In this document: piece by piece, positions 46,553-57,373 of the stretch
Position numbering within the stretch: position 1 is the stretch's first letter
Layout of the letters: every line of letters starts with the position of its first letter
Source: Delphinapterus leucas
Lineage: Eukaryota > Chordata > Mammalia > Artiodactyla > Monodontidae
NCBI RefSeq assembly: GCF_002288925.2
Contig: NW_022098057.1
Location: 64,719,641-64,783,640 of the forward strand
Reading direction: 5' to 3'
DNA length: 64,000 nucleotides
The notes under the pieces: generated by a model
Seen by the model: the letters and a program-made list of their open reading frames with translations, nothing else
Databases searched by the model: none
What the model was told of the DNA's origin: nothing
Made by a program: the position numbers and the translations under genes

Positions 46553-47283
46553 TGCACGTTCCCTGAACACTTGAGTGGAAAGTGTATTCTGCTGCTTTCT
46601 CATGGGATATCCTATAAATATCAATTAAGTCTATTTGGTTTATTGTGTCATTTAAAGTTTGTGTTTCCTTATTTATTTTCATTTTGGATGATCTGTCCAT
46701 TGGTGAAAGTGGGATGTTAAAGTCCCCTTCTATTATTGTGTTACTGTCGATTTCCCCTTTTATGGCTGTTAGCATTTGCCTTATGTATTGAAGCGCTCCT
46801 ATGTTGGGAGAATAAATATTTACAATTGTTGTATCTTCTTCTTGGACTGATCCCTTGATCATTATGTAGTGTCCTTCCTTGTCTCTTGTAATAGTCCTTA
46901 TTTTAAAGTCTATTTTGTCTGATATGGGTATTGCTACTCCAGCTTGATTTTCATTTGCATGGAATATCTTTTTCCATCCTCTCACTTTCAGTCTGTATGT
47001 GTTCCTCAGTTATTTGGCTACTGATTCTCTCTAGTGTATTTTTCATTTCAGTTATTTTGTTGTTCATTACTGTTTGTCTGTTCTTTAGTTCTTTTAGGTC
47101 CTTGTTAAATATTTGTGTCTTCTTGATCTTTGCCTCCATTCCGTTTTCGAGATCTTGGATCATTTTTACTATCATTACTCTGAATTCTTTTTCAGGTAGA
47201 TTCCCTATTTCCTCTTCATTTATTTGGTCTTGTGGGATTTTACCTTGCTCCTTTGTCTGCAGTGTATTTCTCTGTCGTCTCAT
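46512..47283 (-). pseudogene. Deleted ORF1/endonuclease junction, chimeric open frame
   Basis: ORF1 begins at 47283 (MRRQRNTLQTKEQGKIPQDQ), keeps its N-terminal and early coiled-coil part (EERISSQITEE-like end as LERISSQITEE), and then runs at about 47012 straight into endonuclease sequence (HIQTESERMEKDIPCK, in a shifted frame). The endonuclease proper is open in another frame from 46985 to 46512 (MRGWKKIFHANENQ... GDFNIPLSP). The RRM and C-terminal domain of ORF1, the spacer and the endonuclease start are absent. The joins lack GT/AG splice logic, so genomic or template-switch deletions are more likely than splicing. Confidence 0.8.
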
Positions 47284-49847
47284 TTTGTCTAACCTGTTGT
47301 GTTTACGGTCTCCTCTCTGCAGGCTGCAGGGTCGTAGTTCCTCTTCTGTTTTCTGCCGCCTGGTAAGTGAGGTTCACCCAGGAGCATGTGTATGCTTCCT
47401 GGTGGGAGGGGCTGGTGCCTGTGCTGTGCTGGGTGGAGCTGGCTTTTCCTTATGAAGGGCAGGGCCACGTCAGGTGATGTGTTTTGGTGTGTCTGTGAGC
47501 TTAATACAACTTTAGGCAGCCTGTCTGCTCTTGGGTGGGGCTGTGTTCCTGCCCTGCTGGTTGTTTGGTGTGAGATGTCCAGCTCTTGAACCTGCAGGCA
47601 GTTTTGTGGCGCCAGGTCTTGGTGTTGATGGGGATACCTCTAGGAGGGCGCAGGCTGATTAACATTCCCTGGGCCTGGGAATTCTCTGGCGGTCCAGCGT
47701 CCTGGACTCAGTGCTCCCACTCTGGAGACCTAGGCCCACCCCCTGGCTGGGGAACCAAGAGACTGCAAACCACACAGTGTGGCCTGAGAAAAAAGAAAGA
47801 AAAGAAAAGAAAAGAAATAAAGAGAAATAAGAAAAGAGAAGAAAACAAACAGAGAAATAAAACCCAAGACAAATAGCAAAAACAAAGGCAAACAAACAGC
47901 AGCAACCACACAACACACACACACACACAGAAAAACAAACAAAAAACCACAAGATTACAAACAAAAAAATTAAAAAACGAGAACAGTCAATAATGATTAA
48001 ACTAACAAAAATAAAAACAGCAAACATATAACAAAAAAGTGAAGAAAACAGAATATACACATAAAAACAATAAAAAAACAACAAAAACAAGAAATAGACC
48101 ACAAAACAACAAAAAAGTAAAGTAAAAATAGAAAAATAAAAATTATATATTAAAAAAAAAAAATTAAAAAAAGATAAAAAATAATAAAAGCAACAACACC
48201 AAGAACTGAACTAAATGGAACAAACAAAAAAAGAATAATGATAATAAGAATATTTTCCTGGGGCCTTCTCTCTCAGTGTCCTTGCTCCCACAAGGAGCCA
48301 ATCCCTGCCTCCCCAGGAGGTCCTCCAATACCTCTAGGTAGGTCTCTGGACCTGCTGTGGGCACTGTGGGGCCAGCTCAGAATCTGACCTGGCCCAACTC
48401 CCACAGGTGCTTGCCCCCAAAGTCCAGAGCTGCGAAGGCTAGGCCAGTCTCAATTGTTGAAACACTCATTGTCTCTTCAGGTATTCCACAGACACAGAAT
48501 TTACCAAGCCAATCTCAGGGATTTAATCCATGACTTGTGCAGCTGCAGAGAAAGATTTCCATTCCTCTTCCTTAATCACACCACCCCGGGATCTCGGCTT
48601 TGATTTTGACCCCAACTCTGCATGTGCACCACCCTTAGGTGGCTGTTCCTTGCCCAGGTGAGAGGGAGCAGCAGCTGCTTGGGGGCACACTTGTCAGGCT
48701 GGGGATGGGTACGGCGGCCACAATTGGGTTGTGCATGAGTTGCCTGTGGCACCAGGGACCCACAGGCAGTTGCAACAGACTGTGGCATGTTCGCTCTGGT
48801 GGGAGTTCCTCCCAGTGCCAGTGGAGGCAGGAGCTGGCATATGGGGGTGGTGGCAGCCCCGCCCCCCCTGTGACTCTCAACAGTGGTGCCTCACTTTCCA
48901 GGCAGACCATTCTTCCTCTAGGGACATTCCTGGCCATGCATCCCCTCACTGCCAACCCCTCTGCTGTATCCAAACAGGCAGCAGTGCTCCTCTCCCTGGA
49001 TCTGTTCTCCCAACCCCACACTTTAGCACTCTGCCCCCAGCAGCATCAGCAGACTCTCGTCCAGGCAGGGGCGCCTAGGGCTGATGCCCAAGGAGGCTTT
49101 GGGATGCACAGCGCTCAGGTCCCTGGAGCTCACGCAGGTGGAGGAGATGCTGGTCCGAGGGGTGAGCGGGCCTGCTCAGATGGGAGACCCTCCCCGTGCC
49201 CACAGAGGCTAAAGAAGCTGATGGGTGGGGAAGGGGTTGTAATGGTGGCTCCACCCCTTGTGCACCACTCAACAATGGCGCTTTGTTTCTGTGGTGTCCT
49301 GGGCTTTTTCCTGGTTGTGGAACTCCTTACTCCTGTCCCTTCAGGCTGTCTTTTCACAGCCAACAGCTGTTGCCTCCCTGGGTCCGCACTCTGAACCCCA
49401 CTTTCCAGCACCCAGCCCCCCTTCACAACAGGCAACTCATGACTCAGGCTGGAATGCACAGAGCAGTGGTGTAGACCATGCATGCAGTTCTGCCTTCCAC
49501 AGACCATCCGCTGCATTCTCCTTTGATCCCCCAAAGGTCTCTTTCTGTCCCAGCTGATTTCCCCACTGTGAGGGAACTTTTCTGAGTGTGGGGACCTCCC
49601 CTCACCTTCAGCTTCCCACCAGGGTTGATGGTCCCTTTTTGATTACTCTTTTCTTTTTTTTTTTTCTGTCTTTCATCCTACCCGGTTGTGAGGGGATTTT
49701 TCTTGTCCTTTTAGGTATCTGAAGTCTTCTGCTAATGTTCTGCTGGTGCTCTATGAGAATTGTTCCATTTGTAGATGTATTCTTGATGTACTTGAGAGTA
49801 GGGACAAATTCCGTGTCCTCCTAGTCCGCCATCTTGATTCCTCCCCC
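47284..49847 (-). promoter_or_regulatory. Unusually long L1 5'UTR with 460 bp A-rich tract
   Basis: About 2.56 kb between ORF1 and the L1 5' terminus. It has the same kind of GC-rich block as the neighbouring copy (48,600-49,500) and a much longer simple A-rich tract. The chance ORFs it produces reach 251 codons (48639-49394) on the strand opposite to L1, with no recognisable domain. Confidence 0.7.
47780..48245. repeat. Long A-rich low-complexity tract in L1 5'UTR
   Basis: About 460 bases made almost only of A with scattered C, G and T (units such as AAAGAAAAG, AAAACAAACA, AACAAAAAC), including a (CA)n stretch at about 47908-47929. On the L1 RNA strand it would be a U/C-rich tract. Confidence 0.9.
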
Positions 49848-50050
49848 TGTTTGTATTGGGTTGGCCAAAAAGTTTGTTTGGGTTTTTCTGTAAGATGTTA
49901 TGGAAAAAACCGAATGAACTTTTTGGCCAACCCAATGTATTTTGGAGATTGTTGTTGGTTGTTGGTTGCATCATTTGCAAATATTTTCTCCCATTTTGTG
50001 GGTTGTCTTTTCATTTTGTTGATGGTTTCCTTTGCTGTGCAGAAGCTAAA
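49848..50050 (-). mobile_element. L1 ORF2 fragment split by a mariner MITE
   Basis: Antisense L1 ORF2 text resumes right of the previous L1's 5' end: CTGTTTGTA, then the mariner, then TATTTTGGAGATT and onward to TTTGCTGTGCAGAAGCT at 50046. Across the mariner the L1 text is continuous. It is a separate copy from the L1 to its left. Confidence 0.8.
49856..49935. mobile_element. 80 bp palindromic mariner MITE
   Basis: A near-perfect palindrome: left arm TTGGGTTGGCCAAAAAGTTT and right arm AACTTTTTGGCCAACCCAA, with a short loop around TAAGATGTTAT. It is preceded by TA (49854-49855), the mariner target; the right-hand TA is TG. It is the well-known cetartiodactyl mariner-derived MITE type, with no transposase. 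Transcripts crossing it would fold into a long hairpin. Confidence 0.93.
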
Positions 50051-51251
50051 GATGATTTCTAAGGGCCTTTAGCTAGCTCTATAATGCCATAATTCCCAGG
50101 TAGACATGTAAAATTTGATGTAATAAGGCTAGAGTTTTTGCTATTCCCTTAAACATGTCATGCTTATTCCTACCTCTATGCTTTTGTTCATTCTGTTTTT
50201 CCCATCAGTAGTGCTTTCTCTTCTTACTCTTCATCAAAATCATCTAGTCAACATTTATTCATTAATATCTTCACTAATATTGAATACTTACTGTCTACAT
50301 GGTTAAAGGAATGAGTAAAGGAGTGAACCTTTAAATTCTAATTATCCTTCAAAGCCTTTTCAAGCCTTACTTACCACATTAATTCCTTCCTAAAAATTCT
50401 AGACCTTGTAGATCTCTGTCCCATCTCATTTGCTCTATTTATTATATTTATCATATTTTTGGTAATTATATTGAGAAGAAGATTACCTCTTACCTCATCA
50501 ACTAGCTTGTTAAATCTTCCGGAAGAGATGTCATGACATATAATTGTTTATTTTTCTTAACATCTGGTATCATTTTTCTTTTTAAGGGTTTGTAGATTAG
50601 AAGGTATACATTCTACTAATAATATGGTAGTTTGAGTCAATAAAGTCCTGAACTAGTGTAATAGGAGTATAAATGAAATGTTAGAAGGGAATTCAAAAGG
50701 CACTATAGGTGTTTTGCTAATTTTTAGTTTGCTTGGCTAGTATGACTAGAGATGGTTAGTAGAGAGGCTTTTAACACACATAAAGTTTGAAAATAATGAG
50801 ACTAATATTTTTAAAACTCATTCTAGAACTTGTTAAGTCAAATGTGTCAAATGACAATGCTATAAAATTATTCCAGTGTTATCATATTTTGAGGAGTTAC
50901 TTCTTTGGAATGAACTTTTTGTAGTTATATTATAATCCAAACACAAATATTACTCTGATTACTTTATAGCCACCACTTAGTTTGGATAAAAAATTATTAT
51001 ATATTCAGCCTGATTAAATACTTTTAAAAATTAGACTTTGTTCAATTAAATTTCTCCCAAAGAATGCTAAATGGCTATTACTAAAACATTCAATTTTTTA
51101 AAATTTTACTTACCTCATGCTAAGTAAAATTTAAAATTCAAAATATATTTAAGTATGTGAAGCATCATAGAATAAGTGGTACTTCTTCCTAAGATGGTGA
51201 TTTGAACAAAATAATACTAATTTGGCTGCATGGATTCTGCTGTCTTCATTG
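50051..51251. other. Single-copy DNA with an L2-like segment
   Basis: At about 50160-50560 there is diverged L2-like 3' text in plus orientation (TGCTCTATTTATTATATTTA near 50430). Nothing else recognised. Confidence 0.45.
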
Positions 51252-51262
51252 AAAAGTCAATT

Positions 51263-51689
51263 TAAAAAAAATATTTATTCATTTTTTTGGCTGCCCCGGG
51301 TCTTTGTTGTGGGATCTTTGCTGCTGTGTGCAGGATCTTTTTTTTTTTTTGAGTTACGCAGGCCTCTCACTGTTGCGGCCTCTCCCATTGCGGAGCACAG
51401 GCTCCGGATGCGCAGGCTCAGTGGCCATGGCTCATGGGCCTAGCTGCTCTGCGGCATGTGGGATCTTCCCAGACTGGGGCACGAACCCGTGTCCCCTGCA
51501 TCGGCAGGCAGACTGTCTACCACTGCACCACCAGGGAAGCCCTGTGCGCAGGATCTTTTAGTTGTGGCATGCAGGTTCTTAGTTGCGGCATGTGGGATCT
51601 AGTTCCCTGACCAGGGATCAAACCTGGGCCCTGGGAGCCCTGCATTGGGAGCATGGAATCTTAACCACTGGACCACCAGGGAAGTCCCA
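51263..51689 (-). mobile_element. Older CHR-type SINE, interrupted by a younger one
   Basis: Minus orientation, head at the right end (complement reads GGGACTTCCCTGGTGGTCCA), A/T tail at the left. The target-site duplication is 11 bp AAAAGTCAATT at 51252-51262 and 51690-51700. It carries a complete younger SINE at 51342-51542, so its own body is in two pieces, 51263-51341 and 51543-51689. Confidence 0.93.
51342..51542 (-). mobile_element. Younger CHR-2-type SINE nested in the older SINE
   Basis: About 200 bp, minus orientation, head GGGCTTCCCTGGTGGTGCAG at the right end and poly(A) tail (poly(T)) at the left. The duplication of 17 bp TGTGTGCAGGATCTTTT at 51325-51341 and TGTGCGCAGGATCTTTT at 51543-51559 (one difference) is part of the older SINE. 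Confidence 0.94.
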
Positions 51690-51774
51690 AAAAGTCAATT
51701 ACTTTAAAGATACTTCTTTGTTCTCCATTAAATCAATTCACTGTTAAACATAATTCAAAAACATAGCCTCAGGA

Positions 51775-52440
51775 AAGCACTTCTGAAATGGCAGAGTGGG
51801 GACCTCTGAAAATCCACTTCTTCATAAAAGCAATGAGAAAGAACACTGGGAAAAATGTTCAAAATCAACTTTTTCAGGACTCTAGAAATTAATCAAAGGC
51901 TTGCAACAAGAAAAGTGGCTGGATCTCATTAAGAGTAATGATTTTTGTGGTATTTTAACTTGCCCTTTTTCTGTTCACCTTACCCCAGGTCCATAGTAGC
52001 CTTGAAAGTCAGTAGCTACACAACCATGGTAGCTATGAAACCAGATGATCAGCAGTGACTGGAGGGGGCAGAATGAATTTGAAGCTGCCCCCAAACCCTC
52101 ATTTCCCTGAGATAACTGTCACTATTTGATCTGTTTTGCTGCTACTTGGAAAGCCTCACTCACAGGACTTGTCTTTAATTGACCTGACTTAGAGCTGCTC
52201 AGTGGGAAAGAACCAACTTCAGGAGTTTTGTTGGAAATGATCAGCAGCAATTGTTTAACATCACAGGTGCTTGAGGCCATGATACTAGTTGGAGAAACAA
52301 GAAGTTGGCTCAAGACTTTAAAAGAAAAATCTAGAGAATGAGTTGTTCTTAGGGGACTTAGAAAAGATATGATTATTTCTGGGGATCTGGAAGTCCATAC
52401 ACATGTGTGGGGAATAAACAGTGTGGGGAAAGCTAGATGG
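51775..52440 (+). mobile_element. Old L1/HAL1-type 5'UTR-like sequence
   Basis: Plus-orientation text resembling the 5' leader of ancient L1M/HAL1 elements: CACTTCTGAAATGGCAGAGT near 51779, GGAGGGGGCAGAATGAATTT near 52061, GTTTAACATCACAGGTGCTT near 52253, and GACTTAGAAAAGATATGATT near 52357. It may be the 5' portion of the L1 whose ORF2 end follows, with the middle deleted, or an independent fragment. Confidence 0.55.
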
Positions 52441-52449
52441 CTGCATGTA

Positions 52450-53800
52450 AAATAATGAATTGGACCATTTTTTCAAACCATACCAAAATAGACTCAAAAT
52501 GGATTAAAGACTTATGAGACCTGAAACCATAAAACTTCTTGAAGAAAACATAGACAGTATGCTTTTTGACATTGTTCTTAGCAACATTTTTTTGGATTTT
52601 TCTCCTCAGGGAAGAGAAACAAAAGCAAAAATAAACAAATGTGACTACACCAAACTAAAACGCTTCTGCACAGTGAAGGGAACTATGATCAAAGTAAAAA
52701 GGTAACACACTGAATGGGAGAAGATATTTGTATATGACATATCTGATAAGGGTTAATATCCAAAGTATATAAAGGACTCATACAACTCAATATAAAAAAA
52801 TCCAAACAATCTGATTACAAAATGGACAGGGACTTGAATAGACATTTTTGCAAAGAAGCCATATATATGGCCAACAGACACATGAAAATATGACAGCATA
52901 ATTAATCATCAAGGAAACGCAAATCCAAACTACAAGAAGATATCACCTCACACTTACCAGAATAACTATCATCAAAAAGACAACAAACAGCAAGTGTTGT
53001 TGAGGATGTGGAGAAAAGGAAACCCTAGTCCCTGTTGGTGGGATTGTAAATAGCTGCAGCCACTGTGGAAAACAGTGTGGAGTTTCCTCAGAAAAATTAA
53101 AAATAGGACTACCGTACAATCTAGCAATTTCACTTCTGGGTATTTACATGAAGAAAACAAAAATACTAATTTAAAAGGTATATGCATACTAATGCTCACT
53201 GCAGCACTATTTATAATAGCCAAGATTTGGAAGCAACTTATGTGTCCATCAATATATGAATAGATATAGAAGATGTGGCATATAGATATGGATGTAGATA
53301 TAGATATAGACACACAATGGAATATTACTCAGCCCTAAAAGGAATGAAATCTTGCCATTTGTGACAACATGGATGCATCTAGAGGATATTATGTAAAGTG
53401 AAATAAGTTGGACAGTGAAGACAAACACCATATGATCTCACTTATATGTGGAATCTAAAAAACAAAACAAAGGAGAAAGAAAACAAAACAAAAATAGATT
53501 CTGATACAGACAAAAAACTGTTGGTTGCCAGCTGGCAGACTGGTGGAGGAATGGCTAAAATAAGTGGAGGGAATTTAGAGGTGCAAACTTCCAGCTATAA
53601 AATAAGTAAGTCACAGGATGTAATATACAACATAAGGAATATGGTCAATAATACTGTAATAATTTTGTGTGGGGACACATGATTACTAGACTTACCATGG
53701 TGATCATTTTGTGATGTATTTAAATATCAAATCACTATGTTGTACACCTGAAACTAACGTAAGTATATTGCAATAAAAAGTACAAAAACAGAAAACTAAA
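52450..53800 (+). mobile_element. Old L1 ORF2 C-terminal part and 3'UTR, sense
   Basis: Sense L1: [20 protein letters not shown] in 52514-52705, then decayed C-terminal sequence (CCCTGTTGGTGGGATTGTAA near 53030) and a 3'UTR ending near 53790 with CAATAAAAAG. A short GATATA-rich patch is at about 53282-53310. No intact frame. Confidence 0.85.
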
Positions 53801-54212
53801 TGAAATTAGGAATGAATACATGAAAAAATGAGAAGTTCAACAAAGAAGTAGAAACCATTAAAAAAAAACCCCAAAGGAAATCCGACAGTTGAAGGTTACA
53901 TTACTGAACTGAAGATTCTATAGAGAGGTTCGACATCAAACTATACCAATCAGTAGAACTAAGATACCATTTATTTAAAATTATCCAGTCACAGGAGCAA
54001 AAGGAAATGAGAATGAAAAAGAGTAAAAAGTGTAAAGAAAGACTATGTGAATTATGGGGTACCTATAAGTGAAACAGTGACACATTATTGAAGTCCCTGA
54101 AGGAGAAGGGATTATAAAAAGACAGAAAGCTTATTTAAGAAATCATGGCTGATCCAATAAAAACTAAAAAAGAAAAAGCAATTAAAAAATAAAATAAAAT
54201 AGACTTTATATC
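53801..54212. other. Single-copy A-rich DNA, no gene seen
   Basis: Nothing recognised between the L1 tail and the SINE target site. Confidence 0.55.
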
Positions 54213-54217
54213 TACAA

Positions 54218-54426
54218 TTTTTTTTTTTTTTTTTGCGGTACACGGGCCTCTCACTGTTGTGGCCTCTCCCGTTGCGGAGCACAGGCTCCAGACGCGCAGG
54301 CTCAGCGGCCATGGCTCACGGGCCCAGCCGCTCCGCGGCATGTGGGATCTTCCCAGACCGGGGCCCGAACCCGTGTCCCCTGCATTGGCAGGCAGACTCT
54401 CAACCACTGCGCCACCAGGGAAGCCC
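54218..54426 (-). mobile_element. CHR-2-type SINE, antisense
   Basis: About 210 bp, minus orientation, head GGGCTTCCCTGGTGGCGCAG at the right, A-box and B-box-like GGGTTCGGGCC visible, 16-base poly(T) at the left. It is a close relative of the SINE at 51342. Short TACAA repeats on both sides (54213-54217, 54427-54431) may be the target-site duplication. Confidence 0.94.
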
Positions 54427-54439
54427 TACAAGATGTTTT

Positions 54440-54644
54440 ATTTAAGTTTCATGGTAACTGCAAAGCAAAAATCTACACAAAATTAGATACACAAAAGATA
54501 CAGTGAAGGAAATTAAAGCATACCACTGTGGAAAATTATCTATTTTTACAGAAAACAAAGAGGAAGAAGGAACCACAGGAATGATAAAACAGCTAGAAAA
54601 CAATTAATAAGATGGCATTAGTAAGTGCTTACCTGAGAATAATT
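54440..54644. other. Short unannotated spacer
   Basis: A-rich sequence between SINE and L1 with no recognised feature. Confidence 0.5.
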
Positions 54645-57225
54645 ATTTTAATGTAAATTGATGAAATTCTCCAATCAAAATGCATAGAATGGCTGAATGG
54701 ATTAAAAAGCATGACTCAAATTCTGTGTTGCCTACAGGAGACCTACTTCAGCTTTAAGGACACACATAGGCTCAAGAGAAGTAATAGGAAAAGATATTCC
54801 ATGCATTGGAAAGCAAAAGAGTGCAGAGTAGCTATACATAACAAAGTAGTCTTCAAACAAAAATTATTAACAAGAGACACAGGTGGTCATTATATCATGA
54901 TAAAGTGATAAAAGGGTCATTTCATCAGGGTATATAACAATTGTAAATATATATTCATCCAACATTGGACCACCTAAATATATTAAGCAAATACTCACAG
55001 AACTGAAGAAAGAAATAGATAACAGTACAATAATAATAGGGGATTTTCATACCCCACTGTCAACAATGGATAGATCACCCAGACAGAAAATTAGCAAGGA
55101 AACATTGTGCTTGAACTGTACTTTAAACAAAATAGACCTAAAAGACATGTACAGAACATTCCATCTAACATCAGGAGAATACATATATTTCTCACAAGAT
55201 ATTCCATCCAACATCAGGAGAATACATATATTTCTCACAAGGTATATTCTCCAAGATAGATCACATGTTAGGCCACAGAACAGCCTTAGCAAATGTAAGA
55301 AAATTGAAATCATATGAAGTGTCTTTTCTGACCGCATGCTATTAAGCTAGAAATTAATAACAGGATGAAAATTGGAAAATTCACAAATACATGGAAATTA
55401 AACAATACACTTCTGAAGAACTTTGGGTCAAATAAGAAATCAAATGGAAATAAAAAATATCAGGAAACAAATGAAAATGGAAACATAACATACCAAAACT
55501 TAAGGGCTGCAGCAAAAGCACTTCTAAGAGGTATGTTTACAGTGATAAACACTTACGTTGGGAGAAAATAAAGATCACAAATAAACAACCTAACTTTACA
55601 CCTCAAAGTGTAAAGAAACTGAGCCCAAAGTTAGCAGAAGGAAGGAAATCACAAAGATCAGAGCATAAAAAAAGAGAGATCAGAAAAATAATAGAAAAGA
55701 TCTTGAAAGTAAGAGCTGTTTTTTTTTGAAAAGATAAACAAAACTGACAAACTGTTAGCCAGACTAACAAATAGACAAGTCTTAAAATCAGAAAGAAAAG
55801 AGAAGATATTACAACTGATACCACAGAAGTGCAAAGAGTCATGAGTGACTACTGTAAATAATTATATACCAACAAATTGCATAACCTTGAAAAAATGGAT
55901 AAATTCCTAGAACTACAACATATCAACACTAAATTGTGAAGAAATGGATAATCTGAACAGCTAAAAGTAAGGTGATTGAATCAGTAACTAAAAACCTTCC
56001 AACAAAGGTTGAAGCCAGGACCAGATGGCTTCACTGGTATTTTCTACCAAATATTAAAAGAATCCATGCCAATCTTTTTCAAACACTTTTTAAAAATTGA
56101 AGAGGTGGGAAGCCTCCCAAACTCATTTTATGAGGCCAGTATTAGTCGTATATCAAAGCCAGATAACGACACTACAAGAAAGAACAACAGCAACAACAAC
56201 AAAACCACAGGACTACTTCCTGATGAATATAAAGGCAAAAATTCTCAGTAAAATACTAGCAAACTAAATTCACATGCGAAAGATGACATTGGACCCCTCT
56301 CTCACACCACGCACAAAAAACAACTTGCAATGGGTTAAAGACTTAAGCATAAAATCTGAAACATAAACTCCTAGAAGAAAACATAGGGAAAAATCTCCTT
56401 GATGTTGGTCTTGACTGATTTTATTGGGTCTGACATATAAAAAGTACACACAACAAAGATAAAAATAACCAAGGGGGACTATGTCAAACTAAAACCTTTT
56501 GTACAGCAAATAAAACTATCAACAAAATGAAAAGGCAGCCTGTGGAATGGGAGAAAAATTACAAACCATTTATCTGATAAGTGCTTAATATACAAAATAT
56601 ATAATTAACTCATACAATTCAATAGCAAAAAATCAAATAATCCGATTAAAAATGGTCAGAGAACCTGAATAGACATTTTTTCAAGGAAGACATACAAATG
56701 GCCAACACGTACGTGAAAAGGTGTTTAACATCACGAATCATCAGGAAAGTGCAAGTCAATGCAGCAATGAGATATCTTCTCATAATATGTATTAGAATGG
56801 CACAATATATATGTGTATTGTTTATCATGTTATATATCATAAACTTACACAATGTTATATACCAATTATATCTCAGTAAAGTTGGGAAAAACCCTGTATA
56901 ATAATTAAACTCATTTCTTCAAAGATGATATAGAAATGGCCAATAAGCCCATAAAATGATGCTCAAAATCATTAGCAATTAGTGAAATGCAAATCAAAGC
57001 TACAAGGAGATGCTGCTTGATACCCACTAGAAAGGTTATAATCTAAGACAGAAATATAACAAGTGTTGGCAAGGAGTGGAGAAATTGGAACTCTCACACA
57101 TTGTTGGTGGGATTGTAAAATCATACAGCTACTTTGGAAAATAAGCAGTTCCTTGAAATGTTAAACATATGACCCATGTGTCCCAGCAGTTCCAACCCCA
57201 TATATACCAAATACACACACATGCA
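54645..57225 (+). mobile_element. Old L1 ORF2, sense, with internal deletion
   Basis: Sense L1 beginning in the endonuclease (AGGAGACCTACTTCAGC near 54737) and running through the linker into the reverse-transcriptase fingers (frame 56009-56251, [17 protein letters not shown]). At about 56260 it jumps to the C-terminal part (CTCTCTCACACCACGCACAA near 56299), so the palm with FADD is missing. It ends near 57215 where Tigger1 sequence begins. It is old and full of stops. Confidence 0.85.
55158..55243 (+). repeat. 43 bp tandem duplication in L1 endonuclease region
   Basis: Two adjacent copies of a 43-base unit beginning ATTCCATCTAACATCAGGAG (55158) and ATTCCATCCAACATCAGGAG (55201), with one difference in the first 41 bases. 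Since 43 is not a multiple of three, it would also shift the frame. The low divergence compared with the surrounding decay suggests it is much younger than the L1. Confidence 0.9.
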
Positions 57226-57373
57226 TATAAGGTGCCGAACTTAATTGATAAATGTTGTGTTTGTTCTGACTGCTCCACTGACAGGCAATTCCCTGTCTTG
57301 CTCCCTCTCTTCACTTCTTCCCTATTACTTAAGACAAAAGAATATTGAAATTAGTCCAATTAACAACCCTACA

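Larger units (their letters stand above)
45693..49847 (-). mobile_element. L1 LINE with two internal deletions, antisense
   Basis: Abuts the previous L1 head to tail. From its 5' end: a 5'UTR of about 2.56 kb (49847-47284, ending at the complement of CCAAGATGGCGG-type text near 49830), the ORF1 N-terminal part, then a direct join near 47012 to the endonuclease middle. A second join near 46552 leads to the ORF2 C-terminal part and then to 3'UTR sequence of an older type than the neighbour's (TACAGTAGGTCCTTGTTGG near 45759). The polyadenylated end is absent; the 3'UTR stops at the edge of the neighbouring L1. Confidence 0.88.

Noticed and set aside
46500..47283. Spliced and retrotransposed L1 RNA as the explanation of the deleted L1
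   Set aside because: Neither join falls at GT/AG-type donor and acceptor positions when compared with the intact neighbour, so ordinary deletions are more likely.
48639..49394. 251-codon open frame on the plus strand, the longest in the GC-rich block
   Set aside because: It lies wholly within the 5'UTR of an antisense L1, overlaps other open frames in both strands, and has no recognisable domain. Long ORFs are expected in GC-rich sequence.
53280..53312. Functional (GATATA)n element
   Set aside because: A short, impure tandem patch inside an old L1; nothing suggests more than replication slippage.
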